A stretch of 64,000 nt of DNA from Vicugna pacos (lineage: Eukaryota; Chordata; Mammalia; Artiodactyla; Camelidae). The position numbers and the translations under genes are program-made. Shown piece by piece: positions 63,456-64,000 of the stretch; position 1 is the stretch's first letter, and every line of letters begins with the position of its first letter. The stretch lies in the NCBI RefSeq assembly GCF_048564905.1, contig NC_133019.1, positions 11,698,501 through 11,762,500 on the forward strand, in the 5' to 3' direction. The notes below the pieces were generated by a model, which saw only the letters and a list, made by a program, of their open reading frames with translations, did no database searches and was not told the DNA's origin.

Positions 63456-64000
63456 TCGCACTGTGAGAAATGTCAGGGGACTGGCCTCTTGCAGCCCAAA
63501 GATCTAGGAGTGGGTGGGGGCAGGGTGACTCGGAGTCAATCTTAAAATGACTGTGGGCAACAAGAGAAGGGCAAAGGTGTTTGGAAGCAGAGGCACGCCT
63601 TCCTGATAGGCTCCTAACACCCCACCCTCTGCACGGCTCTGGCCTTGGCTGGTCACCTTCTCCTCTCCTGGCATCTGAAAAACCTCTTCTTCACCTGCTG
63701 GCTAGTAGTCTTCCCGTCTCTACCCCTCCTCCTGGGCCTGTGTCTCACTCCAACCTCCCCAAGTTACCCTTCACTCCAGGTCCCACGTTTCCTCCTTTCC
63801 ACTCGGCCATCTGTCCCCCACCTCTGCCCCACCCCTATATCTTCTCTGCCATTCCACGTCCTCCCTCTCCCCTCACTTTGCAAGATCCACTGCTCCCGCA
63901 TAGCTGATGGGACCAGAACATTCAGGGAGCCCTGCCTGGCACCCCACACCACTTTACGCTTTGGGTTGGACAGTCTGTCCCAGTGCCCAGTTCACAGGCA

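Larger units (their letters stand above)
59461..64000. other. Region downstream of SCN2B, no gene seen
   Basis: GC-rich intergenic sequence is seen with a CT/CA microsatellite and one clear MIR. The next expected gene, SCN4B, is not recognisable here. Reading frames of up to 186 codons occur but show no family features. Confidence 0.65.

Noticed and set aside
59461-64000. 5' end of SCN4B
   Set aside because: Synteny predicts SCN4B downstream, but no signal-peptide or Ig exon resembling it can be found in this stretch.

Overview
The window is mammalian genomic DNA and most likely comes from a camelid. It carries three multi-exon host genes, all on the + strand: MPZL3 (exons 2-6; exon 1 lies upstream of the window), JAML/AMICA1 (coding region complete) and SCN2B (coding region complete). 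This gene order and orientation match the known mammalian block MPZL3-JAML-SCN2B (human chromosome 11q23). SCN4B, the expected next gene, is not inside the window. The camelid call rests on three tRNA-Ala-derived SINE copies that resemble the vicuna/camel Vic-1 family, together with L1 3' ends of the cetartiodactyl type. It is an inference, not a database result.

Layout. 1-12,372: MPZL3 intron 1 to stop codon. 12,373 to about 15,245: MPZL3 3' UTR, ending at an AATAAA. 15,246-20,755: MPZL3-JAML spacer plus the unresolved JAML promoter and 5' UTR. 20,756 to about 39,655: JAML, nine exons that carry its coding sequence, encoding 381 aa. About 39,656-46,919: intergenic. 46,920 to about 59,460: SCN2B, four coding exons encoding 215 aa, with a long 3' UTR. 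59,460-64,000: intergenic DNA with no gene that I can support.

The three genes are single-pass membrane proteins with V-type Ig ectodomains: a myelin-P0-like adhesion protein, a two-domain leukocyte junctional adhesion molecule, and a sodium-channel beta subunit. All four V domains have the same exon plan: entry in phase 1, a phase-0 intron inside the domain, and exit in phase 1. MPZL3 and SCN2B even share exact exon lengths (167 and 211 nt). The block therefore looks like one old tandem family rather than a chance grouping. Within JAML, the two Ig domains and the introns around them form a recognisable internal duplication. Exon 2 and exon 4 are far more alike (about 88%) than their partner exons 3 and 5 (about 68%), which suggests gene conversion.

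Between exons lie old L2 and MIR copies, a MER20 and a MER5A-type element, ancient L1M pieces, several very short young L1 ends with target duplications, an LTR-derived poly(A)-tailed retrocopy in MPZL3 intron 5, two perfect 16-bp fold-back hairpins, and several microsatellites. Splice junctions were placed by eye from GT-AG sites, reading phase and remembered human proteins. Comparisons with human rest on memory.
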